From: Anoxybacillus sp050480245
GTDB lineage: Bacteria; Bacillota; Bacilli; Bacillales; Anoxybacillaceae
Strand: one strand, 5' to 3'
NCBI GenBank assembly: GCA_050480245.1
Contig: JBCNEQ010000023.1
DNA: 43,109 nt
Shown piece after piece: positions 1-7,686 of the stretch. Made by a program: the position numbers and the translations under genes. The notes under the pieces were generated by a model. It did no database searches. It saw nothing but the letters and a program-made list of their open reading frames with translations, and was not told the origin of the DNA. Within the stretch, counting starts at the first letter, position 1. Every line of letters starts with the position of its first letter.

Positions 1-98
1 TTTGTCGAAAAAAATTTTTTTGGCACCCCTAAGATGCCAAGGAACCTTGATATATCAACATTTCTAGAGGGAGGTACCTGTAAGAAACCTCTTTTTTT
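1..98 (+). terminator. Left-edge non-coding stretch ending in a weak terminator
   Basis: No convincing coding frame is visible. The stretch carries stacked short inverted repeats: TTGGCA/TGCCAA, CAAGG/CCTTG and the perfect palindrome TTGATATATCAA. It ends with GAGGT (71-75) pairing with ACCTC (87-91), followed by a run of seven T (92-98), which fits a weak intrinsic terminator for a gene left of the window. Whether the repeats are the edge of a mobile element cannot be decided here. Confidence 0.4.
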
Positions 99-118
99 AT
101 TTTTAAAAATTTTATAGA

Positions 119-148
119 TAAAACTTTTTGCATATGTAGATTGTCCTT
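119..148 (+). promoter_or_regulatory. Candidate autoregulatory ECF (SigV-type) promoter
   Basis: An AAAACTTTTT element (about 120-129) resembles the AAC-centred -35 of ECF promoters. A TGTCC element (142-146) about 17 bases downstream resembles the CGTC -10. ECF sigma operons are usually autoregulated, which supports the placement upstream of sigV. The -10 departs from the consensus at its first base, so this is a candidate only. Confidence 0.4.
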
Positions 149-158
149 AATTATAGAA

Positions 159-174
159 GATGATGCGCATCATC
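159..174 (+). repeat. Perfect 16-bp palindrome in the sigV leader
   Basis: GATGATGCGCATCATC is a perfect palindrome lying between the candidate ECF promoter and the sigV ribosome binding site. It could be a dimeric regulator site or a small leader hairpin. No known operator consensus is recognised. Confidence 0.6.
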
Positions 175-205
175 GAGTAAAAAGATTGGAGGAAGCTATA
201 GTACT

Positions 206-700
206 ATGACGGGTGAAAGGAATGAGCAACATATCATTGATTTTATTATGCAAAATCAAGAGCGGTGTTATAGACTTGCGTACAGCTACGTACAAAACGA
301 GCAAGATGCGCTTGACGTTGTACACGATTCAATAGTGAAAGCTCTTCGCTATTCAAAGACATTGAAAGATATCGGATCTCTAAAGACGTGGTTTTATAAA
401 ATTGTCGTTCATACATCACTCGATTACTTAAAAAAAAGAAAGAAAATGTACGTTTCTGATTGTAAAGTAGAAAAATGGTATTTGGTAGACTATTCCACTT
501 CTCTGTGCGTCACGGAAGCGATATCTATGTTATCACCTATCGAACAAACAATTATCAAGCTACGATTTTTTGAAGATATGAGAATTGAAGATATTTCTGA
601 AATTCTCGACATGAACAAAAGTACTGTAAAAACAAAACTGTATGCGGCTCTAAGAAAAATGAAAGGAAAGGTGAGCGAATCATATGAAACGGATAAATGA
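206..700 (+). CDS. sigV: ECF RNA polymerase sigma factor, SigV-like
   Basis: A 164-residue extracytoplasmic-function sigma factor. Region 2 covers roughly residues 10-85 (RLAYSYVQNEQDALDVVHDS, then KTWFYKIVVHTSLDYLKKRKK). Region 4 covers roughly residues 105-155, with the helix-turn-helix around MRIEDISEILDMNKSTVKTKL. Length and sequence resemble B. subtilis SigV, which drives lysozyme-resistance genes. The anti-sigma gene follows with a 17-bp overlap, so the pair is translationally coupled. The ribosome binding site GGAGG (188-192) lies about 13 bases before the ATG, which is longer than usual, but no better in-frame start is present. Confidence 0.88.
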   Translation: MTGERNEQHIIDFIMQNQERCYRLAYSYVQNEQDALDVVHDSIVKALRYSKTLKDIGSLKTWFYKIVVHTSLDYLKKRKKMYVSDCKVEKWYLVDYSTSLCVTEAISMLSPIEQTIIKLRFFEDMRIEDISEILDMNKSTVKTKLYAALRKMKGKVSESYETDK

Positions 701-1553
701 TTGGAAAAATGAGTATGAGCGCATTTCGATTCCTCCACTATTGAATGAAACTGTAAATAAAGCTGTTTTGCTTCATCACAAAAAGCGCTCAAGAAAAAAG
801 GTTGCTAAAATGTTTTTTTTATCAGCAGCAGCAATTGTTTTTTCATTTGTGGGAGCTGTCAACGCATCGCCTTCTATGGCAAAAGCGATGGTTAGAGAGC
901 TGCCCATATTAAGAGATATTATTAAGGTAGTGACTTTCTATTCTATCCATTTCGAAAGTGATAATGAAAAATACGCTGTGCATATGAGTACACCACATAT
1001 CGAAGGACTGGAAAACGAAAAGTTGTCAAATTTTTTGAATGAGAAGTACATATTGGAGAATAAACAATTATATGATCAGTTTATGAAAGAAATCGATGAA
1101 ATAAGAAGGAGCAGTACACAAGTCAATCGGTCTCTTGATATGGGATATGAGATAAAAACAGATGATGATGGAATTTTATCTATTGCTAGATATGTAACTG
1201 AAGTAGCTGCTTCCGCGTCTACTAAGATGCGTTTCGATACCGTTGATAAAAGAAGAGAGATTTTAATTACTCTTCCTAGTTTATTCAAAAATGATGAATA
1301 TGTGAATGTCATTAGCAGATATATTAAAAAGAAGATGATGGTAGATATGAAGGAGGATGAAAATAAAGTATACTGGATTGATCAATTTACAAATATAGAT
1401 CCAAATCAATCGTTTTATATCAACAAAGACCGCAAACTTGTCATCGTATTTGATGAGTATACAATCGCTCCGGGATATATGGGTGTGCTAGAGTTTGTTG
1501 TCCCGACAGAGCTACTGAAGCACTTGCTGGTTAGCAACGAATATATCTACTAA
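684..1553 (+). CDS. rsiV: Anti-sigma factor and probable lysozyme sensor, RsiV-like
   Basis: A 289-residue single-pass membrane protein. Residues 1-40 form the cytoplasmic sigma-binding segment, about 42-60 the transmembrane helix, and the rest an extracellular DUF3298-type domain. In B. subtilis RsiV this domain binds lysozyme, which lets signal peptidase cut RsiV and then RasP finish the release of SigV. A signal-peptidase-like site is kept just after the helix: SPSMA with cleavage predicted after A66, the same position as in RsiV. Motifs such as DTVDKRREILITLPSLFK and EYTIAPGYMG match RsiV closely. In B. subtilis oatA follows; here ybaK follows after about 70 bp, with no terminator seen between. 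Confidence 0.88.
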   Translation: MKRINDWKNEYERISIPPLLNETVNKAVLLHHKKRSRKKVAKMFFLSAAAIVFSFVGAVNASPSMAKAMVRELPILRDIIKVVTFYSIHFESDNEKYAVHMSTPHIEGLENEKLSNFLNEKYILENKQLYDQFMKEIDEIRRSSTQVNRSLDMGYEIKTDDDGILSIARYVTEVAASASTKMRFDTVDKRREILITLPSLFKNDEYVNVISRYIKKKMMVDMKEDENKVYWIDQFTNIDPNQSFYINKDRKLVIVFDEYTIAPGYMGVLEFVVPTELLKHLLVSNEYIY

Positions 1554-1591
1554 TGGAAGTGGTTTAGAGATGTGTCCCTTCTTTTTGTTTA

Positions 1592-1600
1592 TGGTACACT
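1592..1600 (+). promoter_or_regulatory. Extended -10 promoter for ybaK
   Basis: TGGTACACT is an extended -10 (TG, one base, TACACT) placed about 23 bases before the ATG at 1623. It argues that the upstream in-frame start at 1572 is not used, because the promoter would lie inside that longer reading frame. The -35 region is poor, as is common with extended -10 promoters. Confidence 0.45.
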
Positions 1601-1622
1601 AATAGGGGAAAGCGAGGGACGG

Positions 1623-2105
1623 ATGGTGAAACAAACGAAGACGAATGCTGTGCGCATGCTCGATCGCGCACGTGTGCCATATGAATTGCTCACTTATGAC
1701 TATGACGATGGGCAAATTGATGGGAGATCGGTTGCGAAAAAAATTGGACAACGTGAAGAGATTGTATATAAAACGCTTGTGACAAAAGGGACGAGCGGAC
1801 AACTTTATGTGTTCGTCATCCCTGTCGCAGCGGAGTTGGATTTGAAGAAAGCGGCGAATGTTGTCGGTGAAAAAAGCGTGCATATGTTGCCTGTGGCGGA
1901 CATTGAAAAAATGACAGGGTATGTGCGTGGCGGTTGCTCGCCAATTGGGATGAAAAAACTATATGCCACATATGTCGACGAATCGGCGCTTTTGCACGAG
2001 CAAATCATTGTGAGCGCAGGGAAAATCGGCATGCAAATGAAACTTTCTGTTCAAGACTTATTAAAGTTGACAAATGGGAAAACCGCACATGTCATTAAAG
2101 TGTAG
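1623..2105 (+). CDS. ybaK: Cys-tRNA(Pro)/aminoacyl-tRNA deacylase, YbaK/EbsC family
   Basis: A 160-residue member of the YbaK family, cytosolic enzymes that hydrolyse Cys-tRNA(Pro) made in error by prolyl-tRNA synthetase. The family lysine is K50 in VYKTLV, and the conserved GGCSPIG loop lies near residues 103-109. The ATG at 1623 was chosen over the frame-open start at 1572: it has a GAGGG ribosome binding site, gives the usual family length, and lies downstream of an extended -10. It is followed by trmH after 12 bp and probably shares its transcript. The exact misacylated substrate cannot be read from sequence. Confidence 0.85.
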   Translation: MVKQTKTNAVRMLDRARVPYELLTYDYDDGQIDGRSVAKKIGQREEIVYKTLVTKGTSGQLYVFVIPVAAELDLKKAANVVGEKSVHMLPVADIEKMTGYVRGGCSPIGMKKLYATYVDESALLHEQIIVSAGKIGMQMKLSVQDLLKLTNGKTAHVIKV

Positions 2106-2117
2106 GAGGGTTGACGC

Positions 2118-2840
2118 ATGCGAATGGCAAAAGAGGAAGAACAACAATGGTTAGCACAACGTATAGAAGAAGGATTGTTAACTGACGACAATCGCTTGCT
2201 TTGGGAAATGATTTTGCCAAGTCGCTTAAAGCGGATGTACGATGTGTTAAGCGAACGGACGAGGTATATTACCATTTTGACGGAAGCGGTAGACGACCCA
2301 CACAATCAAGCAGCCGTGTTGCGTTCAGCGGAAGCGTTCGGTATTCAAGACGTTCATGTCGTCACCGGAGCGGCTCCGTTTGAACCGAATAAATGGGTGA
2401 CGCGACATGCGGACAAATGGTTAACCGTGCATAAACATTCATCGATTGAACAGGCCATTCGCCACCTCCAACAAAACGGATATCAAGTATATGCAAGCTA
2501 TTTAGGAGAAGGAACGATTCCGCTTGAACAAATCAACGTATCGAAGCCAACGGTGCTTTTGTTCGGGAATGAGCATCGCGGAGTATCCGAAGAGGCGCTT
2601 GCTTTGGCGGACGGGAAGTTTATCATTCCGATGAACGGCTTTGTGCAAAGCTTTAATATTTCCGTTGCTGCAGCGATCTCTCTTTACGATGTCACGAAGC
2701 GAGCAAAACAAGAGGGGAACGGGCGCTACTATTTGTCGCTGGCGGAAAAGAAGGAAATATATGAGCATTGGATGAAGCTTTCGCTTAGTCCGCGGTTAAG
2801 AAAAATGGTAGAAAGTCAAATGGGAGGACGCAATGATTGA
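2118..2840 (+). CDS. trmH: tRNA (guanosine-2'-O)-methyltransferase, SpoU/TrmH family
   Basis: A 240-residue SPOUT methyltransferase that should 2'-O-methylate a guanosine in RNA, probably G18 of tRNA. The three SpoU motifs are present: NQAAVLRSAEAFG (N63, R69), LLFGNEHRGVSEEAL, and IPMNGFVQSFNISVAAAI, which forms the knot that binds AdoMet. The C-terminal extension (EKKEIYEHWMKLSLS) fits TrmH better than the rRNA-modifying RlmB type. An AGGAGGG ribosome binding site precedes the ATG at 2118. The last codons overlap the next gene by 8 bp. Confidence 0.82.
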   Translation: MRMAKEEEQQWLAQRIEEGLLTDDNRLLWEMILPSRLKRMYDVLSERTRYITILTEAVDDPHNQAAVLRSAEAFGIQDVHVVTGAAPFEPNKWVTRHADKWLTVHKHSSIEQAIRHLQQNGYQVYASYLGEGTIPLEQINVSKPTVLLFGNEHRGVSEEALALADGKFIIPMNGFVQSFNISVAAAISLYDVTKRAKQEGNGRYYLSLAEKKEIYEHWMKLSLSPRLRKMVESQMGGRND

Positions 2841-3498
2841 AGCAGTTATTTTTGATTTAGATGGCGTCATTGCTGATACAGTCGAGTTATATTATATTGC
2901 GACAAAACGCGTCGCCGATGAAATCGGAGTGCCCTTTGATCGACAGCTCAATCAAAAGCTACAAGGTATGAGCAGACAGGCGATGGTTGAGGCGCTTCTT
3001 GGAGAAAAGGCGCGTGAATGGTCGGAAGAAGAAAAGCGCGCTCTTGGCGACCGGCGCGGTCAATATTATCGTGTGTTGATCGAGCAATTGTCGCCAAGTG
3101 ATGTGTTGCCGGGAATGATAGATCTCCTTCGCGACATTCAGCGCGACGGTGTCCCGATGGCGCTCGCATCGTCAAGTTCAAATGCAAGTGTAGTTGTTGA
3201 GCGGCTTGGTGTGCGTTCATTTTTCGACGTCATTGTCGACGTAAAAACAATTACGCGCATGAAGCCCGATCCAGAAATCTTTTTAACGGCCGCTAAACAT
3301 CTTTATGTCGATCCGCGCTTTTGTGTTGCCATTGAGGACGGAGAGGCAGGAATGAAGGCGATTAAGCAAACAAATATGTTTTCCGTTGGTATCGGGAATC
3401 ATTTAGCATCTTTATCTCCAGACTGGCTCGTTCAACGGACAAAACAATTGACGTGGGGCGAGTTAAAAAAACGGTTTATGCAAAAAGCTGGTCAATGA
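2833..3498 (+). CDS. pgmB: HAD-family beta-phosphoglucomutase-like protein
   Basis: A 221-residue HAD hydrolase of the beta-phosphoglucomutase subfamily, which interconverts beta-glucose 1-phosphate and glucose 6-phosphate. Motif I is FDLDGVIADT (D8 nucleophile, D10), followed by the alpha-helical cap, then motif II ASSSSN, motif III KPDPEIF and motif IV IEDGEAG. True beta-PGM genes usually sit beside maltose or trehalose phosphorylase; none is here, so a sugar-phosphate phosphatase role is also possible. It overlaps trmH by 8 bp, which implies coupling. Confidence 0.75.
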   Translation: MIEAVIFDLDGVIADTVELYYIATKRVADEIGVPFDRQLNQKLQGMSRQAMVEALLGEKAREWSEEEKRALGDRRGQYYRVLIEQLSPSDVLPGMIDLLRDIQRDGVPMALASSSSNASVVVERLGVRSFFDVIVDVKTITRMKPDPEIFLTAAKHLYVDPRFCVAIEDGEAGMKAIKQTNMFSVGIGNHLASLSPDWLVQRTKQLTWGELKKRFMQKAGQ

Positions 3499-3508
3499 CG
3501 ACCAGCTT
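3485..3508. terminator. Bidirectional terminator between pgmB and pflA
   Basis: The perfect 9-bp stem AAGCTGGTC/GACCAGCTT has a 6-base loop. It contains the pgmB stop codon and abuts the pflA stop codon on the other strand. It is followed by TATTTTG on the plus strand and flanked by A-rich sequence that gives a U-rich tail on the minus strand. Confidence 0.75.
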
Positions 3509-4235
3509 ATTTTGCGCCTAATATTTGTTTTGCTTTTTCAACACTTTCTTCTGATGGTGTCGGGATGCCTTCAAGCGGATATGTCAGTCCGAGCGCTTTC
3601 CATTTGTACACGCCGAGTTGATGATAAGGAAGCACCTCAATTTTTTCGACGTTGCGCAACGTACGAATGAATGCAGCTAAGCGTTGCAAATCGTTTTCAT
3701 TGTCTGTGATGGTTGGAACGAGCACATGGCGAATCCAGACGGGTACGTTTCGTTCAGATAAAAGACGAGCAAAAGCTAAAATATGTTCATTTGTTTTTCC
3801 AGTCAGTTTCCGATGTTTTTTTTCATCGATATGTTTTAAATCTAGCAAAATTAAATCCGTATACTTCAGCAACTCATCTAGCTTTCGTTGGAACGTTTCT
3901 TCCTCGGTATAACAGCCGCCTGAAGAATCAATCGTTGTATGAATGCCAAGCTCTTTACATCGTTTAAATAATTCAATGAGAAAATCGATTTGTAAAAGCG
4001 GTTCGCCACCGCTGACCGTTATTCCACCACCGGATGCTTGCATAAACGGAAAGTATGTTTGGGCATCAGCGATGATTTCATCGACGGACATTTGCTTTCC
4101 TTTGCCAATTTCCCACGTATCTGCGTTGTGGCAATATTGACAACGCAATAAACAGCCTTGGGTGAAAATGACATAACGAATGCCAGGACCATCAACTGTT
4201 CCGCACGATTCAATCGAATGAATAAATCCGTTCAC
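3507..4235 (-). CDS. pflA: Pyruvate formate-lyase activating enzyme
   Basis: A 242-residue radical-SAM activase that installs the glycyl radical on pyruvate formate-lyase under anaerobic conditions. The [4Fe-4S] motif CLLRCQYC (C28, C32, C35) and the SAM-binding GGE of SGGEPLLQ are visible. The reading frame starts with GTG at 4235 behind a strong AGGAGG. It lies immediately downstream of pflB, the usual arrangement, separated by a short hairpin. Confidence 0.95.
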   Translation of the reverse strand: MNGFIHSIESCGTVDGPGIRYVIFTQGCLLRCQYCHNADTWEIGKGKQMSVDEIIADAQTYFPFMQASGGGITVSGGEPLLQIDFLIELFKRCKELGIHTTIDSSGGCYTEEETFQRKLDELLKYTDLILLDLKHIDEKKHRKLTGKTNEHILAFARLLSERNVPVWIRHVLVPTITDNENDLQRLAAFIRTLRNVEKIEVLPYHQLGVYKWKALGLTYPLEGIPTPSEESVEKAKQILGAK

Positions 4236-4256
4236 GATGTTTTCCTCCTAGGTAGA

Positions 4257-4281
4257 AAGCTCCCACGATGTGTGGGAGCTT
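4257..4281 (-). terminator. Intercistronic hairpin between pflB and pflA
   Basis: AAGCTCCCAC and GTGGGAGCTT pair perfectly around a short loop just after the pflB stop. On the minus strand there is no long U tract behind it, so it is more likely a partial terminator or mRNA-stabilising element. It would keep activase levels well below those of the lyase. Confidence 0.6.
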
Positions 4282-4284
4282 CCA

Positions 4285-6543
4285 TTACATTGTTTCATGG
4301 AACGTCCGATTAATGACGTCAATTTGTTGTTCACGTGTTAATTTAATAAAGTTGACTGCATAACCTGATACGCGAATGGTCAGTTGCGGATATTTTTCAG
4401 GATGTTCCATCGCGTCAAGTAATGTTTCGCGGTTAAAGACGTTGATGTTTAAATGATGACCGCGTTTTTGTGCATAACCATCTAAAATGGCGACAAGGTT
4501 TTGAATGCGTGTCGCGTCATCTTTACCGAGCGCTTTTGGCACGATTGAGAACGTATTTGAAATGCCGTCTAATGCATATTCATACGGTAATTTGGCAACA
4601 GAGCTTAATGACGCAAGCGCTCCTTTTGTGTCGCGACCGTGCAACGGGTTAGCGCCAGGTGCGAACGGTTCGCCAGCGCGACGACCATCAGGCGTATTTC
4701 CTGTCTTTTTACCGTATACGACGTTTGATGTGATCGTTAAAATCGATGTTGTATGCTTCGAATCGCGATACGTTTTATGTTTGCGCAATTTTTTCATAAA
4801 GCGCTCAACAATATCGACTGCAATTGAATCGACGCGATCATCGTTGTTTCCATATTTCGGGAAGTCGCCTTCAATTTCAAAGTCGACCGCTAAGCCATTT
4901 TCGTCGCGAATCGTTTTTACTTTTGCATATTTCATTGCGCTTAATGAGTCGGCGACAACAGAAAGGCCGGCGATTCCCGTTGCCATTGTACGCATGACAT
5001 GTGTGTCGTGGAGCGCCATTTCAATGCGCTCATAACAATATTTATCGTGCATGTAATGGATGACATTTAATGTATTAATATACAATTCAGCAAGCCATTC
5101 CATGACGTTGTCAAATTTGCGCATCACTTCATCGTAATCTAAGTATTCAGATGTGATTGGAGCAAATTCTGGACCGATTTGCACTTTTAATTTTTCATCT
5201 ACGCCGCCATTAATCGCATATAATAATGCTTTCGCAAGGTTTGCGCGCGCGCCGAAAAACTGCATTTGTTTACCGATGCGCATGGCGGATACGCAGCATG
5301 CGATGCCGTAGTCGTCACCAAACTCAGGACGCATTAAATCGTCATTTTCATATTGAATGGAGCTTGTTTGAATCGACATTTTTGCACAATATTTTTTAAA
5401 CGCTTCTGGTAATTTTGTCGACCAAAGAACCGTTAAGTTTGGTTCTGGCGCTGGACCTAAGTTGTCAAGCGTATGCAGGAAACGGAATGAGTTTTTCGTC
5501 ACAAGTGGACGGCCATCAATAGCGACACCGCCGATCGACTCTGTTACCCACGTTGGGTCACCGCTAAATAACTCATTATATTCTGGTGTTCTTGCGAATT
5601 TCACGAGGCGCAATTTCATGACGAAATGGTCAACAAGCTCTTGCGCTTCGCGTTCAGTTAATGTGCCTTCTTGTAAGTCGCGTTCAATATAAATATCTAA
5701 AAACGTGGAGACGCGACCTAAGCTCATTGCCGCACCGTTTTGTTCTTTAATCGCAGCAAGATAAGCGAAATATAACCATTGAAACGCTTCATGTGCGTTG
5801 CGAGCTGGTTTGGAAATATCGTAGCCGTAGCTTGCCGCCATTTCTTTTAGTTCTTGAAGAGCGCGAATTTGTTCGGCTAACTCTTCACGGAGACGAATGA
5901 TGTCTTCGCTCATTGTTCGCGCACCTGTGTTGCGTAAATCTTTTTTCTTCTCTTCAATGAGGCGATCTACACCATATAGTGCCACGCGACGATAGTCACC
6001 GATAATGCGACCGCGTCCATAGGCGTCAGGAAGCCCTGTAATGATTCCGGCTTTGCGTGCGGCTTTCATTTCGTCTGTATATGCGTCAAATACGCCTTGG
6101 TTATGTGTTTTACGATATTGAGTAAAAATTTTCTTTACTTCGTCGCTAACTTGATATCCATAAGCTTCGCATGCTTGTTCAGCCATGCGAATACCACCAA
6201 ATGGCATAAGTGCTCGTTTAAACGGCTCATCTGTTTGAAAACCGACAACTTTTTCAAGTTCTTTATTTAAATAGCCAGGTCCGTGCGATGTAATGGTCGA
6301 TACGATTTCCGTATCCATATTGAGAACGCCGCCTTTTTTTCGTTCGAGCTTTGAAAGCTCCATCACTTGCTCCCAAAGTTTTTTTGTCGCTTCTGTCGGA
6401 CCTTGTAAAAATGATTCATCGCCTGTGTAAACGGTTACGTTATTTAAAATAAAATCACGAACGTCAATTTCTCTTTTCCATTTATCACCTTTAAACGTTC
6501 TCCAAGCGTCCATTAACGCTTCATTTACAGCAAGTAGCGTCAT
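4285..6543 (-). CDS. pflB: Formate acetyltransferase (pyruvate formate-lyase)
   Basis: A 752-residue glycyl-radical enzyme that converts pyruvate and CoA to acetyl-CoA and formate in mixed-acid fermentation. The catalytic Cys-Cys pair is at residues 416-417 (IACCVSAM) and the glycyl radical at G727 (RVSGYAV). The ATG at 6543 is used because GGGAGGAG lies 6 bases upstream; the open frame extends slightly further, but through that ribosome binding site. It forms an operon with pflA. The 270-bp upstream region is AT-rich. I see only a half-site resembling a Rex/Fnr operator, so redox control is expected from family knowledge but not demonstrated. Confidence 0.96.
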   Translation of the reverse strand: MTLLAVNEALMDAWRTFKGDKWKREIDVRDFILNNVTVYTGDESFLQGPTEATKKLWEQVMELSKLERKKGGVLNMDTEIVSTITSHGPGYLNKELEKVVGFQTDEPFKRALMPFGGIRMAEQACEAYGYQVSDEVKKIFTQYRKTHNQGVFDAYTDEMKAARKAGIITGLPDAYGRGRIIGDYRRVALYGVDRLIEEKKKDLRNTGARTMSEDIIRLREELAEQIRALQELKEMAASYGYDISKPARNAHEAFQWLYFAYLAAIKEQNGAAMSLGRVSTFLDIYIERDLQEGTLTEREAQELVDHFVMKLRLVKFARTPEYNELFSGDPTWVTESIGGVAIDGRPLVTKNSFRFLHTLDNLGPAPEPNLTVLWSTKLPEAFKKYCAKMSIQTSSIQYENDDLMRPEFGDDYGIACCVSAMRIGKQMQFFGARANLAKALLYAINGGVDEKLKVQIGPEFAPITSEYLDYDEVMRKFDNVMEWLAELYINTLNVIHYMHDKYCYERIEMALHDTHVMRTMATGIAGLSVVADSLSAMKYAKVKTIRDENGLAVDFEIEGDFPKYGNNDDRVDSIAVDIVERFMKKLRKHKTYRDSKHTTSILTITSNVVYGKKTGNTPDGRRAGEPFAPGANPLHGRDTKGALASLSSVAKLPYEYALDGISNTFSIVPKALGKDDATRIQNLVAILDGYAQKRGHHLNINVFNRETLLDAMEHPEKYPQLTIRVSGYAVNFIKLTREQQIDVINRTFHETM

Positions 6544-6709
6544 TATATCTCCTCCCAATCTTTAAAGAATAATTAAAAATATCCCCTACATAAAGAATAC
6601 TACTTCTTTACAAAGATGGAAGGATGAAATGATGACAAATTTGTGAAATGCTGATCTAAAACATTTTCTAAAATAAAGATTTTTACAAAAATTATTTTTA
6701 TAAAATTTG

Positions 6710-6738
6710 TTGCATAAAACCGAAAAAGCTGATAACAT
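6710..6738 (+). promoter_or_regulatory. SigA promoter for the artPQR operon
   Basis: TTGCAT (6710-6715) and TAACAT (6733-6738) are separated by 17 bases, 76 bases before the lipoprotein start. Confidence 0.6.
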
Positions 6739-6813
6739 GTGAAACATGAAGAACATAGCATGTTTATACAAAGATACTCATTGTTTTACAGCAAATAGCA
6801 AGGGGGAGTAACT

Positions 6814-7620
6814 ATGATAAAAAGAAGTATAATTGTAGCATTTGTATGTATGCTTATTTTTGCGCTTGTCGGATGCGGTAGTTCGACAGAAAAGACGACA
6901 TCAAAGGAACAGAAAAAGAAAATTACCGTTGTGACAAATCCATCATTTGCACCGTTTGAGTACATGGATAAAGGAGAAATTGTCGGTTTTGATATTGATT
7001 TATTAAAAGCGGTAATGGACGAGGCTGGAATAGAATATGAATTAAAAGGCATCGGTTGGGATCCGTTATTTGCAGCCATTCAAGGAAAAACAGCGGATAT
7101 GGCCGTTTCCGGTATTACGATCAACGATGATCGAAAACAAACGTATGATTTCTCGATTCCTTACTTTGAATCGACACATATGATTCTTGTCAAAGAAGGA
7201 AGTTCGATTAAAAGCGCAAAAGATTTACAAGGAAAAGTTGTCGGTGTGCAAAACGGGACAACAGGACAAGAAGCGGTTGAAAAAATTTTAGGAAAAGAGA
7301 ATAAAAATATTAAAAAGTTCGAGGATACAGTCGTCGCAATTATGGACTTATTAAACGGCGGTGTCGAAGCTGTTGTGACGGACAATGCTGTCGCAAACGA
7401 ATATATAAAAAATAATCCAGATGCAAAAATCGTGGCATTTGAAGATCCAGAACATTTTGAATCGGAGTTTTACGGCTTTATGTTCCCGAAAGGTAGCGAG
7501 TTAAAACAAAAAGTAGATGAAGCATTGAAAAAAGTCATTGAAAATGGCACGTATACAGAAATTTATAAAAAGTGGTTTGGCACAGAGCCGAATATTGAAT
7601 CATTACAACAACAGCAATAA
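6814..7620 (+). CDS. artP: Arginine/basic amino acid ABC transporter substrate-binding lipoprotein
   Basis: A 268-residue extracellular solute-binding protein of family 3. The signal peptide ends in the lipobox LVGC, so the mature protein should be lipid-anchored at C21. The mature part closely resembles the Geobacillus ArtJ Arg/Lys/His-binding protein and B. subtilis ArtP (YqiX): PSFAPFEYMDKGEIVGFDIDLL, IGWDPLF, VGVQNGTTGQEA and NGTYTEIYKKWFG. It is the first gene of a three-gene importer operon, and a strong hairpin directly behind it probably makes it the most abundant product. Specificity for arginine against other basic residues is inferred from resemblance. Confidence 0.88.
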   Translation: MIKRSIIVAFVCMLIFALVGCGSSTEKTTSKEQKKKITVVTNPSFAPFEYMDKGEIVGFDIDLLKAVMDEAGIEYELKGIGWDPLFAAIQGKTADMAVSGITINDDRKQTYDFSIPYFESTHMILVKEGSSIKSAKDLQGKVVGVQNGTTGQEAVEKILGKENKNIKKFEDTVVAIMDLLNGGVEAVVTDNAVANEYIKNNPDAKIVAFEDPEHFESEFYGFMFPKGSELKQKVDEALKKVIENGTYTEIYKKWFGTEPNIESLQQQQ

Positions 7621-7629
7621 CATGGACGT

Positions 7630-7666
7630 AAAAGTTGCGTAACTGTCCCCGGTTACGCAACTTTTT
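7630..7666 (+). terminator. Strong hairpin between artP and artQ
   Basis: AAAAGTTGCGTAAC (7630-7643) pairs with GTTACGCAACTTTT (7652-7665) and runs into T residues. As an internal terminator it would limit permease and ATPase expression relative to the binding protein. Confidence 0.75.
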
Positions 7667-7686
7667 CAAAGGGAAAGGTGAGACAT

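Noticed and set aside
1..120. End of an integrase or transposase gene
   Set aside because: The short open stretches do not show any recognisable recombinase motif. It is left as non-coding with repeats.
6640..6670. Possible Rex or Fnr operator before pflB
   Set aside because: Only a half-site (TTGTGAAAT) is present, with no matching second half at the right spacing.
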